From the NCBI GenBank assembly GCA_029777755.1, contig JAKORQ010000370.1, positions 1-46,772 of the forward strand: a DNA stretch of 46,772 nt, written 5' to 3'. Within the stretch, counting starts at the first letter, position 1. Every line of letters starts with the position of its first letter. Below are positions 1 to 8,299 of the stretch, piece after piece. Made by a program: the position numbers and the translations under genes. A model generated the notes under the pieces. The model was not told the origin of the DNA. It did no database searches and saw nothing but the letters and a program-made list of their open reading frames with translations. This stretch comes from Planctomycetota bacterium. GTDB lineage: Bacteria; Planctomycetota; Phycisphaerae; Tepidisphaerales; Tepidisphaeraceae.

Positions 1-4
1 CGGC

Positions 5-2791
5 ATGACCACGCTGACAGGCGACGGGATAAAGGTCGAGGCGGAGATGCGGCTTCAGGGACAGCAGCTTGTGCTGCGTGGCGAGTTGAAGGGATATTCA
101 GCCACCGCGGCCGGGCAACTGTCCATCCAGACCAAGCCGGGGACATATATCCAGATTCCGCCAAGCCAGCAGTTCATGGCGTGGCTGCCGGATGATGTCC
201 GCCGGGCGTACTTGCAGTTCAAGCCGCGTGGCAAGGGGCGCATCGGGATCAACCTCACCCGCGCGACACCGGGCGGGCCGTTTGACCCGGTAGTGGTGGT
301 TGACCTGTTTGAATCGCAGCTTGAGTTTGAGGATTTCCCCTATCCGCTGCAGAACTGCACGGGGCAGTTTATCTTCAGCCACGACAGCGAGAAGGATGTG
401 GATCTGCTGCGCATCCAGCAGCTTCGCGGCAACGGCGTGGCCGGCGGCCCCAACGCCAACAGCGTGGTGGAGATCAACGGGATCATCGGCCCATTTGAGA
501 AGGGTGGCCCGGGGATCGATGTGCATGTCAGCGGCAGCAACATCAGTTCCGAACCGATCCTGCGCGAGCGTTTCCCGCGAGATGTGGCCAATGCGGTGAA
601 TCTGTTTGGCCCGCCGGACTATGGGCACCGCCTGGCGGCAACCGGCGCGAAGGAGATCGAGCTTTCCGGGGAAGAGGCCCACGCGTGGCCTCAGTTTTCC
701 GGCGATTTTGATGTCTGGGTGAAGCGCGACGCCGGCTGGTACAAGCGCGTCGACACGCACGTGCAGTTGCGCCTGAAGAGCGCCACCGGCACGCTGAAAA
801 TCTTCCCCTATCCCATGCACAACATCTCGGCGGTGGTCGATATCTACAACGATCACCTGGAGATTCGCGACCTGCGCATGAACCACAACGGCGCCACCCT
901 TGAGCTGGATGGCAGTGTCGGGTTTGCCCAGCCGGTCAGCCCGGACATCCGTGTGGATGCCAGGAACGTGGCGATTGACGACGACCTGCTGGATGCCCTG
1001 CCGCCCACGGAGCGGGAGTGGATCAAGCGGCTGGCGCTGGAGGGCCGGGTTGATATCAATGGCCGGGTGTTCCTGGCGGAAGGGTCGACCAGTGAGCATG
1101 CCCGCGTCGATTTTGACCTGAACATCCGCGCTCACAATGCCATGCTGATGCGGGATGCCAACGGCCCGGCATTCACGGCGATTAATGGCGACCTTTTCCT
1201 GGAGCCGGCGCGGCTTCAGTTTGCCGATGTGACTGGCCGGCGGGGAAATGCCACGCTGGTTGCCACCGGCGAGATCGACTGGAAGGATGGCACGCCGGAC
1301 ATTGACCTGAAGCTGGATGCCGCCGACCTGCTGCTGGAAAAGACGCTGCGTGACATCCTGCCGGAAGCGGTGCAGCAGGCGTGGGATCAGCATCGCCCGG
1401 ATGGCACGACTGACCTGAGCCTTCATTACGTGATGACTACGCCGCCGGCCGATGGCTCTGCCATCGCCACCACCCGGCCGGTGGACAAGATCGACCTGAC
1501 CCTCAGGCCAAGACAGCTTTCGGCGTTTTCCGACGTCTTTCCCTATCGCGTCGACAATCTCAAGGGGCAGATCGTCGTCCGCGACAACCACGTTCGCCTG
1601 ATCGACCTCACTGGCGAGCATGGCAAGGCACAGTTCAAGGTGAACGCCGAGGGCGTCACTGCGCCGGTGATGGATTTCAAGCTGCAGGTAAGCGCCACCA
1701 ATGTGGAGCCGGATGAGGACCTGAAGGTGGCGCTGCCGGTGGCAGTGGCGGATGTGATCGATGGCCTGGCGGCCGAGGGGGCGTTTGAAATCCGCTTCGA
1801 CAAGTTGCATGTGCGCGGTTCGCCCGAGCCGCTGAAGCGCATCCAGCCGCCGCCGGCCGCCTCGAAGCGCCGGCCGGCCACCCGTCCCGCGCGGGCGATG
1901 AAGACTCCGCCGCTGGATGTCGATTTTGAGTGCGTCATCAGCAGCGCCGGCTCCGGCAAGCTGGATATCGGCCTGCCGGTATCAGAGATCTACGGGTGGA
2001 CGCGTCTCTCCGGCGAGGTGCGCGAAAACTTCCTGACCAGGCTGGAAGGCTCGATCACCGCTGACTCCTACTCGCTGATGGGGCGCAAGGGAGGCAACCT
2101 GACCGCCACTCTGCGCCGGCCAGACTACAGCAGCGGGCTGCTGCTCCAGCAGATCCGCACCGAGCTGGCGGGCGGCTCGATGGCCGGCGATGTGACCATA
2201 CTCTCCCACGACAACTCACCGTCGCAGTACGCCGTGCAGGCGGTGATCCAGCATGCCGACCTTGCCCAGGTGCTGGGGCAGAATGGCAAGGAGGCGATGG
2301 AGGGCAGCGTCACAGGGAGTTTCGATGTTGAAGGGATTTTTGGCGATACACGAAACCGTCGCGGCCGGGGACGGATCCAGATCAGCGGCAATGACATGTA
2401 CGAGGCCCCGATCATCCTGGGCTTCTTCCGCCTGGTGAACTTCGCCCTGCCGCTGCGCGATGGGGTGAACGATATCGACGTTTCCTACACGCTGATGGGT
2501 GAGCAGGCGACCTTCGACCGCATCCAGCTGAGCGCGCCCGGGCTGAACATCTACGGGGATGGCGTGCTGGATTTCGCCCGCAAGGAGATCGACCTGACGC
2601 TCAATACCGAGAATCCCGACTCGTGGCGCATGCCGCTGATCGAGCCACTGATCAAGAGGGCACGTGAGGAGCTGCTCCAGATCCGCATAAAGGGGACGCT
2701 GGAAGAACCGAAGGTGCAGGCGATGCCACTGCCCACCTTCCAGGCAACCCTGGACCGGGTGGTGCAGGATGTGAAGCAGCCGCGGCGCTAG
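5..2791 (+). CDS. AsmA-like/YhdP-type envelope protein, 3' part
   Basis: The frame is open to the left edge, so the gene starts outside the window and the first ATG here need not be the start. About 928 residues are visible. They are rich in short beta-strand patterns of the kind 'GxxxLDGSVGF', 'NATLVATGEIDW' and 'LNIYGDGVLDF', repeated along the whole length. The last 150 residues (a 'GRGRIQISGNDMYEAP' segment, then 'FDRIQLSAPGLNIYGDG' and 'KEIDLTLNTENPD') match the C-terminal domain of AsmA-like proteins. Family members (AsmA, YhdP, TamB) are long beta-groove proteins anchored in the inner membrane and linked to phospholipid transport or outer-membrane assembly. A Pro/Arg-rich insert near residues 610-635 looks like a linker. 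The gene converges on the protease gene at 2838. The family call is fairly firm; the exact role is not known. Confidence 0.75.
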   Translation: MTTLTGDGIKVEAEMRLQGQQLVLRGELKGYSATAAGQLSIQTKPGTYIQIPPSQQFMAWLPDDVRRAYLQFKPRGKGRIGINLTRATPGGPFDPVVVVDLFESQLEFEDFPYPLQNCTGQFIFSHDSEKDVDLLRIQQLRGNGVAGGPNANSVVEINGIIGPFEKGGPGIDVHVSGSNISSEPILRERFPRDVANAVNLFGPPDYGHRLAATGAKEIELSGEEAHAWPQFSGDFDVWVKRDAGWYKRVDTHVQLRLKSATGTLKIFPYPMHNISAVVDIYNDHLEIRDLRMNHNGATLELDGSVGFAQPVSPDIRVDARNVAIDDDLLDALPPTEREWIKRLALEGRVDINGRVFLAEGSTSEHARVDFDLNIRAHNAMLMRDANGPAFTAINGDLFLEPARLQFADVTGRRGNATLVATGEIDWKDGTPDIDLKLDAADLLLEKTLRDILPEAVQQAWDQHRPDGTTDLSLHYVMTTPPADGSAIATTRPVDKIDLTLRPRQLSAFSDVFPYRVDNLKGQIVVRDNHVRLIDLTGEHGKAQFKVNAEGVTAPVMDFKLQVSATNVEPDEDLKVALPVAVADVIDGLAAEGAFEIRFDKLHVRGSPEPLKRIQPPPAASKRRPATRPARAMKTPPLDVDFECVISSAGSGKLDIGLPVSEIYGWTRLSGEVRENFLTRLEGSITADSYSLMGRKGGNLTATLRRPDYSSGLLLQQIRTELAGGSMAGDVTILSHDNSPSQYAVQAVIQHADLAQVLGQNGKEAMEGSVTGSFDVEGIFGDTRNRRGRGRIQISGNDMYEAPIILGFFRLVNFALPLRDGVNDIDVSYTLMGEQATFDRIQLSAPGLNIYGDGVLDFARKEIDLTLNTENPDSWRMPLIEPLIKRAREELLQIRIKGTLEEPKVQAMPLPTFQATLDRVVQDVKQPRR

Positions 2792-2805
2792 AGAAAGGCA
2801 CAGAG

Positions 2806-2838
2806 GCAGAGGCACGCAGGCGCTTCCTCTGCTTTCTT
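2806..2838 (+). terminator. possible terminator between convergent genes
   Basis: GCAGAGG at 2806-2812 pairs with CCTCTGC at 2826-2832 and is followed by TTTCTTC. It lies 15 bases after the stop of the AsmA-like gene and just before the stop of the converging protease gene. The 13-base loop is long, so this is only a candidate. The same stretch resembles the purine-rich GGCACGAAGG-type repeats elsewhere in the window. Confidence 0.35.
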
Positions 2839-4034
2839 CATACCTGGCGCGGCCGGCGTCGGCCAAGGAGCATCGAGAACACCCCGATCAGGGCAAGTGA
2901 GCTTGGCTCGGGAACGACGTATTCCGGGTTCATGTCCAGCCGCATTACGCCCATCTCAGGGTTGCGGAAGTCGAGGATGATCTCGGAGAATGCACCATAC
3001 TCGCCGGTGCCTCCAAAAATATGGTCGGCGTAGCCGTTCATCAGGAAGTCCATGCCCAGCACGCCATCGATGCCGATGATGTCCAGCACTCCCACCAGCA
3101 CTTCAGAGGAGATCAGGTTGTCCCCCTCGTTGGTGGGCACGATCAACCGGTCGATGAAGACCATCGGCATCTCGACGGTTCCGCCGATGCCGCCGACGGC
3201 CAGGTAATCCTCAATGTCACCGCCCTCATCCTTCGGGCGCAGGTCGATTCCAAGCGCCAGGGCAGTGCTCATCGAGATGATCGAGGTCTGAGCCCCGGTA
3301 TCCAGCAGGAGGCGCTGATCCAGCTCCACGCCGTTTCTCACTGTCTTTATGTCGATCAGGGGCAAGTCCGCGAAGGTTGGACGCGGATCATCGGGATGAT
3401 CCGGATCGACCCCTGCATGCTCATAGGGCAGCATGGGCAGGTTGATGGTGTATGAAACGGGCGTGCTGGAGGGCGGCGGCGAGTCGTAAAACTCGGCGTT
3501 GGTAAAGTCGAAGCCTGACAGGAAGTCGTAGGTGATCGGCTTGGGGTCGATGGCAACGACCCTGCCGGCCATGGCAGGCATCCCGATGATCGCCGGCAGG
3601 CCCAGGTCCTTGTGTGGCATCCCCATGAAGCGGATGTTGGGAGCGACATTCACGCTGTGCGGCGGCGCGCCAGGCCAGCCCGCGAACTGAAGGTCATACA
3701 CCTCGTAGATGTACATCTGCTCAAAGCCGGCGACGCCCGACTCATAGTAAACCACCGGCTGGCCGTCGCTGTTGAGGGCAGGCGTGTAAGGATCGTGAGG
3801 ATTGGAGCTGAAGAAATCGAACGCCTGCTGGGCCAGCAGCACGCCATTGGCGCCGGTGTCCAGCAACCCCCATAGAGAGTCGCCCACCTCGATGTCAGTG
3901 CCAGGCAGCGTGAACTGGAAGATCACACGCGGCTGATCCACCGCGATGCTGTCTGCCTTGCCAAGGTTAATGTCGGCGGAAAGGCCGATGGTGCAGCTCA
4001 ACGATGCGGCCAGAAGGATGGATTCTCGCCTCAT
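2838..4034 (-). CDS. secreted two-lobed retropepsin-like aspartyl protease with PEP-CTERM tail
   Basis: The frame opens at 4115, but ATG 4034 is preferred: an AGGAGAG ribosome site sits just upstream, and the product then begins with a basic-hydrophobic signal peptide (residues 1-20). The 398-residue protein carries two aspartyl-protease motifs, 'GLLDTGANGVLLA' (Asp59) and 'LLLDTGAQTSIIS' (Asp245), each followed by a hydrophobic stretch. It is therefore a single-chain pair of lobes, like pepsins, but with DTGA motifs of retroviral type. The C-terminus has the PEP-CTERM pattern: VPEP at 374-377, a hydrophobic helix, then GRRRPRQV. In the PEP-CTERM/exosortase system, such tails are cut and processed at the membrane for export or surface anchoring. 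The substrate is unknown. The gene lies 102 bases downstream of a histidine kinase gene on the same strand. Confidence 0.82.
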   Translation of the reverse strand: MRRESILLAASLSCTIGLSADINLGKADSIAVDQPRVIFQFTLPGTDIEVGDSLWGLLDTGANGVLLAQQAFDFFSSNPHDPYTPALNSDGQPVVYYESGVAGFEQMYIYEVYDLQFAGWPGAPPHSVNVAPNIRFMGMPHKDLGLPAIIGMPAMAGRVVAIDPKPITYDFLSGFDFTNAEFYDSPPPSSTPVSYTINLPMLPYEHAGVDPDHPDDPRPTFADLPLIDIKTVRNGVELDQRLLLDTGAQTSIISMSTALALGIDLRPKDEGGDIEDYLAVGGIGGTVEMPMVFIDRLIVPTNEGDNLISSEVLVGVLDIIGIDGVLGMDFLMNGYADHIFGGTGEYGAFSEIILDFRNPEMGVMRLDMNPEYVVPEPSSLALIGVFSMLLGRRRPRQV

Positions 4035-4136
4035 ACGCTCTCCTGTATAGACGGGCCACAATCCCATATACAGCAAAATGCGGATTGGGGGGAGGGAAAA
4101 ATGCCCCAGTCCCATGGAGAGCCGGAAGATGCGGTG

Positions 4137-6347
4137 CTACTTCCAGTGCATCTCATCGGTGCCCGCGTCGGGGTTCTCTGCCACCGGGACGTCGAGGGTG
4201 ACCTTGGTGCCCATCCCCGGCGCGGAGTGGATGTGCATGTGGCCATCCATGCTGATGAGGCGCTCGCGGATGCTGAACAGGCCGTAGCCGCCTTTATGAT
4301 CCGGCCGGCTGGCCGAGTGCGGGATAAATCCCCGGCCCTCATCCTCCACGGTGACGCGGATACGTGAACCATGCCGCTCCACGCGTACGGTGGCATGGGC
4401 AGTCCCGGCATGCTTGGCGACATTCACCAGCAGCTCACGCAGGCACTGGTACAGCGTTACGCGCAGCGGCAGCGCGATGGGCTTCTCATGCTCATCCTCG
4501 CTGAAATGCACATGCAGGCCGTAGAGGCGCTTGAAGTCCTCGGCGAGCCACTCCGCCGCCGGGGCGAAGCCCAGCTCATAGAGCGCCGGGTGGCTCAGCT
4601 GCAGCATCAGCGAGCGTGAGCCGTTGTTGCTGCGATCGATGATGCTGGTGATGTCGCGGCAGGTCTCGCGCAGCTTCTCAGGGTCGCATTCCGACCGCAC
4701 CAGCGACAGCTTTATGCGCGCCAGCGCCAGGTACTGGCACACCTCGTCATGCAGGTAGACGGAGAGCTTGCGGCGCTCCCGTTCCTCCGCCAGCGACGCC
4801 TCCATCGCCAGTGAACGCAGGCGTGCCTCGTAGGCGCGCTTGGCCTCGCGGCTTTCGTGGCGCTCGGTCATGTCGCGGAAGAATCCGCCCAGGTAGTCGC
4901 GCCCGCCCAGGCGGATGGGGAAGGTACTTACGTCGGCGTAGAACGAGCTGCCGTCCTTGCGCAGTATCTTCACATCCTGCAATGCCCCTTCCGAGCCGGC
5001 GGCATTGGAGAGCAACTGCCTCCAGCGGCCTTCCCGCTCAGCCTCGGGGAGGATGCTGTTGAGGCTGAGCGTGCAGATCTCGCGAAGTTCGTACCCCAGC
5101 ATGCGGCAGAATGTGGGGTTGGCGCTGTGGAAATTCCCGGTGGTGACGTCGGCGAGGACGATTCCATCGGGAGCGTTCTCCACCACCGCGCGGAAACGGG
5201 CTTCCGACTCGATCAGTGCCTGCTGCGCCTCGCGCTTGGCGGTGATGTCGCGGGCGATGCCGGCCGTGCCAATCACCTTGCCCTCGGCATCGGGCACAGG
5301 GAGCTTGATGATGTCGAACCATTTCTCATTGCCGGCCCTGTCGCTCAGCTTCCTCTCGACGCGCAACTCCTGGCCGGTCTGGAGGACGTGGGCATTTTCC
5401 GACTCAATCTGCGCGGCGATTTCCGGCGGGAAAAGATCCTCCGGCGTGAACCCGAAAACCTCATCCGCCTCGCGCCCGGCGAATCGCACCCAGGCGCGGT
5501 TCACCGCGATGATGCGTCCATCCTGGTCGTTGAGCCATGCGGGATCGGGGATGGCGTCCAGCAGCGTGCGCTGGCGGATCTCCGCCGCATGCAGCGCGGC
5601 CTGCGCTTCCCGGCGTTCGGTGATATCCCGCACGACGCTCAGCAGGATGCGTTCATTGTCCAGATCGATCCCTCGGGAGCTGACCTCAACGTGGAATTCA
5701 CTGCCATCGGCGCGGCGATGTATTGTCTCAAACAGTACCCCGGGGCCGTTGGCCGCCTCCATGTGCTCAGGAATGTTATCCTGCTGGCAGGGGGAACGCA
5801 GGTCGGCGATGGTCAGGCTCAGCAGCTGTTCGCGGCTGTAGCCATATGCCAGCTCGGCCGCCCGGTTTGCCTCGATGATCTTCCCATCGCGATAGCGGAT
5901 GAACAGCGCGATATCCCGGCCATGCTGCACCAGCAACTGGTAGCGCTCGAGCATGGCCTGCGAACGGCGGGCGATCTGCGCCTGCTCCTGGGTGCGGCGG
6001 CGGCTCTCCCGCGCGTAGTGCCCGATGACGGCGATCCCGGTGTTGTTCAGTGTCACCCACAGCGCGTGAAAGAACTGGCCCTGGTCGGCAAATGGCGAGG
6101 TGAGTTCTCCGAAGATGTACATACCACCCAGCGAGACTATTGCGGTGGCGATGGCCGGGAGAAACCCGCACCATAGAGAGACGAGCATCACGGCGGGGAA
6201 TGAGGCAACAAACGGAGCATTCTGCGAGAGCAGGGGCTCCAGCAGAAGGCCGGCCATGATGCTTATGGCCGCCAACCCGACGGCGGGCAGGCATTGCCTC
6301 AGACAATCAGAGACAACCAGCTTTGAAGTTCCAGAGGATCTCGGCAT
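4137..6347 (-). CDS. membrane-bound PAS sensor histidine kinase (HisKA_3 / NarL type)
   Basis: This 736-residue protein starts with about four hydrophobic segments (residues 20-110) like the DUF4118/KdpD membrane region. Three PAS domains follow at roughly 131-250, 256-375 and 380-500, each ending in a 'RDITERREAQ'-like PAC tail. The phosphoacceptor region has 'YLHDEVCQYL' (His533), the HisKA_3 form of two-component kinases that pair with NarL/LuxR-type regulators. The ATPase domain has an N-box 'LLVNVAKHAG', 'DEGRGF' (669-674) and 'GGYGLFSIRER' (686-696). All key residues are present, so it should be active. No response regulator is encoded nearby, so its partner must be elsewhere. No clear ribosome site precedes ATG 6347. 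The signal sensed is unknown. Confidence 0.9.
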   Translation of the reverse strand: MPRSSGTSKLVVSDCLRQCLPAVGLAAISIMAGLLLEPLLSQNAPFVASFPAVMLVSLWCGFLPAIATAIVSLGGMYIFGELTSPFADQGQFFHALWVTLNNTGIAVIGHYARESRRRTQEQAQIARRSQAMLERYQLLVQHGRDIALFIRYRDGKIIEANRAAELAYGYSREQLLSLTIADLRSPCQQDNIPEHMEAANGPGVLFETIHRRADGSEFHVEVSSRGIDLDNERILLSVVRDITERREAQAALHAAEIRQRTLLDAIPDPAWLNDQDGRIIAVNRAWVRFAGREADEVFGFTPEDLFPPEIAAQIESENAHVLQTGQELRVERKLSDRAGNEKWFDIIKLPVPDAEGKVIGTAGIARDITAKREAQQALIESEARFRAVVENAPDGIVLADVTTGNFHSANPTFCRMLGYELREICTLSLNSILPEAEREGRWRQLLSNAAGSEGALQDVKILRKDGSSFYADVSTFPIRLGGRDYLGGFFRDMTERHESREAKRAYEARLRSLAMEASLAEERERRKLSVYLHDEVCQYLALARIKLSLVRSECDPEKLRETCRDITSIIDRSNNGSRSLMLQLSHPALYELGFAPAAEWLAEDFKRLYGLHVHFSEDEHEKPIALPLRVTLYQCLRELLVNVAKHAGTAHATVRVERHGSRIRVTVEDEGRGFIPHSASRPDHKGGYGLFSIRERLISMDGHMHIHSAPGMGTKVTLDVPVAENPDAGTDEMHWK

Positions 6348-6936
6348 TTTAATGTACGGCCTTCCGCCAAGTCATCCCTCCGGATAGCCAGCAGCAGACT
6401 GACTTCGCCTCCGCTACCTCCGTTGCCCTCCAACGGGCTGCAGAGCATACAGCATTAGTGCAGCGGGGACGAGACTGCGCTTGTTAGTCAATAATCAGGA
6501 TAACTGAAAACCTTCAGTTTCGTGGCATGGACCACACTTATACGCACGGTTGGGCGGGCCAATGAATGCGGTAAACGAGCGCTAGACGAGAAAATACTTA
6601 AACAAGGCTGAGTGAGGGTGGCCTCCGCAAGTCCAAAATACAACCAGGCGAGCACAAAACCATAATCCGTTGTTCGCGTCTGTGGTGGTTACAACAACCA
6701 ATAGTGGTCACACAGGCAGGTAAACGTAAACAGCAGGCCCGCAAAATAAGTAAATCTTCGCGCCGATGCAAAGAAGAAATCCCCGCTGTGTTAATTTGAT
6801 CAATATTGGGATACGAGAAGTATGTCCGACAGGGGCATCCGGGGAGCTGGAGCGTCATCGGGAGAACACAACTGCCTGATGGAACCTTGCGATGGGCTTT
6901 TTCCCGTGCCTCCTGAAGCTGCGTATCGCGCTACGT
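6348..6936. other. intergenic region with no supported gene
   Basis: This is 589 bases between the start of the histidine kinase gene and the stop of the J-like gene, and is visibly more AT-rich than its surroundings. AACTGAA (6502-6508) and TTCAGTT (6513-6519) form a perfect seven-base inverted repeat with a four-base gap, about 155 bases upstream of the kinase start. It could be an operator or a weak hairpin. The only frame of any size (86 codons, minus strand, 6598-6858) has no ribosome site and no recognisable features, so it is not called. Confidence 0.5.
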
Positions 6937-8157
6937 TTACTTTGGGTCCTTCTCCTTCATCGCCGACTCGATCTCCCTGAGCGCTTCCTCGCTGACGCGA
7001 TACGCCTTCACCGAGGCGCCCGCGTAGGTGCCGGTCAGCTCGTCATCGGAGGCCTTCTTCAGCCGGAATGAGTCGCGCATGAATCGGCCGGTGATTTCAT
7101 CGCTGCGCAAGCGCCATGTGCCTTTCTGCGGCAGGCCGGAGATCGTGAGCGAGCCATCGGCGTGCAGGGTCATGATGCCGGCTACCTTGCTGCTGATGAT
7201 CTGCCAGTGGGTGCCGGCAAACTGATTGGTGCTGGCGCTGGCGGCCGGGCGCTGCTGCGATTGTTGCTGCCCTTCGGCCGATCGCGCGGGCGCTTCTGCG
7301 GCCTGCTTGGTCCGCGAAGCAGCAGGATCGTTCTCCTGAGCGGTTGCTACCGGGTTGGCCGATGAAGACGCGGCCGGCACGCCAGTGGCATCCGCAGCGC
7401 TTTCCGTGGCAGCGGTGACGTCTGCGGCGCCGGCGGGTTCACTATCGGCTGGCGCAACGATGGGCGCCTGGTCTGTCTCAGCGGGCGGGGGAGAGGACAT
7501 CCAGTGCAGCAGCCCGTAGGTGATCCCGCCAGCCAGTATGCAGCCGCCGACCGTGAGCTTAACCACCAGGGCAGTGTTCACCTCCGGCTCATTCTCATCC
7601 CCGGACGACTTTTCTACCACCGGCGGGATGGGAGCCGCCGGCACTGTCCTGCTTCCTCGCTTGGCCTGTCGATGCTCACTGCTCTCAAGCTTCTCGGCCG
7701 GTGGCTTTGACTTCCTGGCATCAGATGAAGCGGCAGCGGCCGACGGCTGGGTATCTGAGTGAGACGATTTGGCGGGGGCAGGCGGCGCGTTCTCGGCGAT
7801 CTTCGCATCCAGGTCGCTTACTTGCAGGGCGTCGTAGCGCGTCTTGTGGGGCGTGAGGACTTTCTGCTTCGGCTGGGCCTTGAGTTTCTCGTCATAGGCG
7901 GCCTTCTGCTCGGGATCCAGCAGGCATTGGCGCGCCGCCTCGATCTCCTGCAGGATGCGCTCGGCGATATCGGGGAACTTCTGCTGTCCGCACTTGCGAA
8001 CGTGCTCCGACTGGCGGACGGCGGCTTCCTCGATCACCTGCGTGTCTGACTCAAACTCGTTGATCCCCAGCAGGCGATAGTGAGTGGGCGGCTGGTGGCG
8101 CTTGTGGATCCGCAGCCACTTGAAGTATGCATCGAACCTGTGAGCCTCAGAACTCAT
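6937..8157 (-). CDS. J-like-domain membrane protein of planctomycete type
   Basis: This 406-residue protein begins with a divergent J-like domain (about residues 8-92). Visible pieces are 'FDAYFKWLRI', 'PPTHYRLLGI', a helix rich in Gln/Glu/Arg, and 'LLDPEQKAAYDEKL'. The His-Pro-Asp tripeptide needed by true DnaJ proteins to stimulate Hsp70 is absent. After a long Ala/Pro/Ser/Lys-rich cytoplasmic linker comes one membrane helix (about 196-217), then an outer linker. A small C-terminal domain (about 318-395) with 'GTWRLRSDEITGRF' looks like a beta-rich sensory fold. Planctomycetes encode many proteins that share this N-terminal module with varied C-terminal parts. The function is unknown; a membrane sensor or scaffold is plausible. 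The gene is 142 bases downstream of the GH30 gene. Confidence 0.75.
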   Translation of the reverse strand: MSSEAHRFDAYFKWLRIHKRHQPPTHYRLLGINEFESDTQVIEEAAVRQSEHVRKCGQQKFPDIAERILQEIEAARQCLLDPEQKAAYDEKLKAQPKQKVLTPHKTRYDALQVSDLDAKIAENAPPAPAKSSHSDTQPSAAAASSDARKSKPPAEKLESSEHRQAKRGSRTVPAAPIPPVVEKSSGDENEPEVNTALVVKLTVGGCILAGGITYGLLHWMSSPPPAETDQAPIVAPADSEPAGAADVTAATESAADATGVPAASSSANPVATAQENDPAASRTKQAAEAPARSAEGQQQSQQRPAASASTNQFAGTHWQIISSKVAGIMTLHADGSLTISGLPQKGTWRLRSDEITGRFMRDSFRLKKASDDELTGTYAGASVKAYRVSEEALREIESAMKEKDPK

Positions 8158-8299
8158 CTCTCACCCATGCCCCTCGAAAACAACCTGCCGCTGACATGAT
8201 AGGATGCGGCCAACGGTCACGAGTGAGATGAAATATAACCTACCGGCGGGCAATTCTGCACGTCGACAGGACACATATTTGCTGAGATCGCGCAGTTTT

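Noticed and set aside
98..1810. 570-codon open frame on the minus strand
   Set aside because: It lies antisense to the AsmA-like gene. Its translation is rich in Arg/His/Val without domain features, a typical GC-driven shadow.
4857..6176. 439-codon open frame on the plus strand
   Set aside because: Antisense to the histidine kinase, which has complete and ordered domains; the shadow product has no recognisable motif.
6598..6858. 86-codon minus-strand frame with several Cys residues
   Set aside because: No ribosome site, no family resemblance, and the region is otherwise non-coding; the Cys pairs have no regular spacing.
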